This document shows positions 6,717-7,563 of a DNA stretch of 7,563 bases, one piece after another. A program made the position numbers and the translations under genes. How positions within the stretch are numbered: position 1 is the first letter of the stretch; each line of letters starts with the position of its first letter. The DNA comes from an uncultured Oscillospiraceae bacterium. Its GTDB lineage: Bacteria > Bacillota > Clostridia > Oscillospirales > Acutalibacteraceae. The notes beneath the pieces are model-generated. The model had not been told where the DNA came from, made no database searches, and saw only the letters and a program-made list of their open reading frames with translations. The DNA is taken from contig USBP01000056.1 of NCBI GenBank assembly GCA_900552985.1, positions 1 through 7,563 of the forward strand, read 5' to 3'.

Positions 6717-6779
6717 TTAAGCAATTACACAAGCTAGGCGGCGGGCAAGGAAACAACCCGGTTTCTCTTCACTGTACAT
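6717..6779 (-). CDS. Possible 20-codon small ORF inside the large RNA
   Basis: ATG at 6779 is preceded by GGGAGG (6788-6793) at an eight-base spacing, a good ribosome binding site. The ORF encodes MYSEEKPGCFLARRLACVIA and a TAA stop. It overlaps the 5' strand of the 13-base long-range helix, so translation and that pairing would exclude each other. The peptide matches no family I know. It may be chance in a purine-rich RNA. Confidence 0.2.
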   Translation of the reverse strand: MYSEEKPGCFLARRLACVIA

Positions 6780-6890
6780 TGGAACCGCCTCCCTTTTCAG
6801 ATTAGCGCCCGGCTTCTCACCGCCTGACGCCCGCAGACCGAACTCACATCGATCTTGTTTCAATCTCTCTGATATCCTTTCTGCATCTTC

Positions 6891-6950
6891 ATTATAGCAC
6901 CTTCATATAAAATGTCAACACTTTTTTTAATAATTATTTTTATTTTTTAT
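6891..6950 (-). promoter_or_regulatory. Very strong promoter of the large RNA, with UP-element-like tract
   Basis: The minus strand has perfect TTGACA (6913-6918), a 16-base spacer and perfect TATAAT (6891-6896), with start near 6884. Upstream, bases 6922-6950 are an almost pure A/T tract with phased A runs, as in the UP elements that boost rRNA promoters. This is the strongest promoter in the window and implies an abundant transcript. Confidence 0.88.
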
Positions 6951-7071
6951 CTCTTTATTCTAACAGATTTCGATTCCGCCCTGATAGGATTTCCATCTAA
7001 GGCAAAGCAGCTCCTGCAGCAGCCCAAAAACAATTACAAAGATTTCCCGCCTTCCGGCTCACAAAAATTTG

Positions 7072-7100
7072 TTGACGAACCGCCTATAAAACGCTACAAT
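7072..7100 (+). promoter_or_regulatory. Sigma-A promoter of the DUF1292 gene
   Basis: TTGACG (7072-7077), a 17-base spacer and TACAAT (7095-7100), each one base from consensus. Start would be near 7107, giving a leader of about 34 bases. It is divergent from the large RNA promoter; the roughly 120 bases between the A/T tract and this promoter hold nothing I can identify. Confidence 0.82.
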
Positions 7101-7140
7101 AAGGGTACAGTATGTGCAGAGAAAGGCGTGGCCCAGATAA

Positions 7141-7452
7141 ATGGAAGACGCATACAATCCCAATATCATCACTGTCACTGATGATGACGGCACAGAGCAT
7201 GTTTTTGAGGAGCTGGACCGTATCGAGACAGATACAAACCGCTATGTCGCCCTGATGCCCTCCTATGAGGATTCCGCAGCGCTGTTAGAGGATGATGGCG
7301 AGCTGATTATTGTCAGAGTAGCGGAGGAAAACGGCGAAACATTCCTCTATCCGATTGAGGATGACGGCGAATTTAACGAAATTGCCCATATTTTTGAAGA
7401 GCGGCTACAGGATCTGTTTGAAATTGATGTGGAAGAAGACGAAACCACCTGA
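7141..7452 (+). CDS. DUF1292 family small acidic protein (YrzB-like)
   Basis: 103 residues, strongly acidic throughout, with no membrane segment. NIITVTDDDGTEHVFEELDR near the start, VALMPSYEDS in the middle, and ELIIVRVAEENGETFLYPI followed by an acidic tail are the family pattern. Length is typical. An in-frame TAA immediately before the ATG fixes the start at 7141 or later. The nearest Shine-Dalgarno-like sequence (AAAGG, 7122-7126) is 14 bases away, so initiation looks weak or unusual. Family members have no established biochemical function. In many Firmicutes they lie in a cluster with alaS, ireB and ruvX, whereas here the gene stands alone behind its own promoter, divergent from the large RNA gene. 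Confidence 0.88.
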   Translation: MEDAYNPNIITVTDDDGTEHVFEELDRIETDTNRYVALMPSYEDSAALLEDDGELIIVRVAEENGETFLYPIEDDGEFNEIAHIFEERLQDLFEIDVEEDETT

Positions 7453-7563
7453 TTCCTCCTTCTCCCTTTGCTATTCTCCCTGCCTTGTTCGATCACTACG
7501 GCTATTATAACCCAACACATTCTAATAGAGAGCCTTGCTCCGCCGGCGGATTGCAGACCTCCC

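Larger units (their letters stand above)
6230..6884 (-). ncRNA. Large structured noncoding RNA candidate, about 650 bases
   Basis: A strong promoter and a strong terminator bound this purine-rich stretch, and no frame holds a convincing gene. Many segments pair on the minus strand. A 13-base perfect complement joins 6736-6748 to 6365-6377. A 12-base helix with one mismatch joins 6341-6352 to 6303-6314 and is capped by TGATA/TATCA (6335-6339, 6324-6328). GATCGTT pairs with AACGATC (6411-6417, 6360-6366), enclosing TTATA/TATAA (6396-6400, 6378-6382). GCATCAG pairs with CTGATGC (6600-6606, 6568-6574). Local hairpins lie at 6625-6648, 6542-6565, 6750-6765, and 6493-6504 (ACCG-GAAA-CGGT, a GNRA loop). 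The size and density of helices resemble the large ornate RNAs OLE, ROOL and GOLLD. I see none of the landmarks of RNase P RNA, tmRNA, 6S RNA or a group II intron. The family is not identified; no protein partner such as an OLE-associated protein is adjacent. The 5' end near 6884 is inferred from the -10. Confidence 0.68.

Noticed and set aside
6230..6884. RNase P RNA, tmRNA or group II intron
   Set aside because: The conserved landmarks of these RNAs are not visible: no GAGGAAAGTCC-like segment, no tRNA-like ends with an encoded CCA, and no intron domain V motif.
6912..7181. 89-codon plus-strand ORF with hydrophobic N-terminus
   Set aside because: The hydrophobic run comes from T tracts of the UP-like element. 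It has no ribosome binding site and runs through the DUF1292 promoter into that gene's start.
7539..7550. Perfect palindrome TCCGCCGGCGGA
   Set aside because: It has no loop and no T tail, so it is not a terminator. It could be a protein site, but nothing near it supports that.
1..7563. CRISPR array or insertion sequence
   Set aside because: No regularly spaced repeats, no transposase and no terminal inverted repeats were seen.

Overview
The window looks like a chromosomal segment of a moderately GC-rich, low-oxygen Firmicute, most likely a gut-type Clostridia. The reasons are strong AGGAGG-type ribosome binding sites, sigma-A promoters close to TTGACA/TATAAT, a WYL regulator, an ECF sigma/zinc anti-sigma pair, a DUF1292 protein and a CCA-encoding tRNA-Leu. 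The species cannot be named from the sequence.

Layout, left to right. 1-338 (minus): 5' part of an iron-sulfur/flavodoxin-type NAD(P)H oxidoreductase gene, frameshifted just after its start codon. 437-1291 (minus): an AT-rich gene for a membrane-anchored NERD-domain protein with a C-terminal topoisomerase-type zinc finger. 1504-1701 (minus): a complete tRNA-Leu(UAG) unit with promoter, gene and terminator. 1731-3597 (plus): a cytoplasmic glycoside hydrolase family 2 enzyme with its own promoter candidate and terminator. 3648-4649 (plus): a WYL-domain transcription regulator starting at TTG. 4830-6053 (plus): an ECF sigma factor and its overlapping, four-pass, zinc-finger anti-sigma factor behind a TGTAAC-type promoter candidate. 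7072-7452 (plus): a small acidic DUF1292 protein with its own promoter.

The most notable feature is the roughly 1.1 kb between the anti-sigma gene and the DUF1292 gene. It has no convincing protein gene. On the minus strand it carries a very strong promoter (TTGACA, 16 bases, TATAAT, with a long A/T tract like an UP element) and, about 650 bases downstream, a strong hairpin terminator. Between them are many complementary segments: a 13-base perfect pairing between segments about 360 bases apart, a 12-base helix with one mismatch, and GNRA-capped and other hairpins. This reads as a stand-alone large structured noncoding RNA, similar in scale to OLE, ROOL or GOLLD. I cannot assign it to any known family by eye, so it may be undescribed.

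The genes appear to be several independent small units rather than one pathway. The sigma/anti-sigma pair is a clear two-gene operon. The WYL regulator may control the GH2 gene next to it, but the sequence does not prove this. The last 111 bases (7453-7563) hold no gene that I can support.
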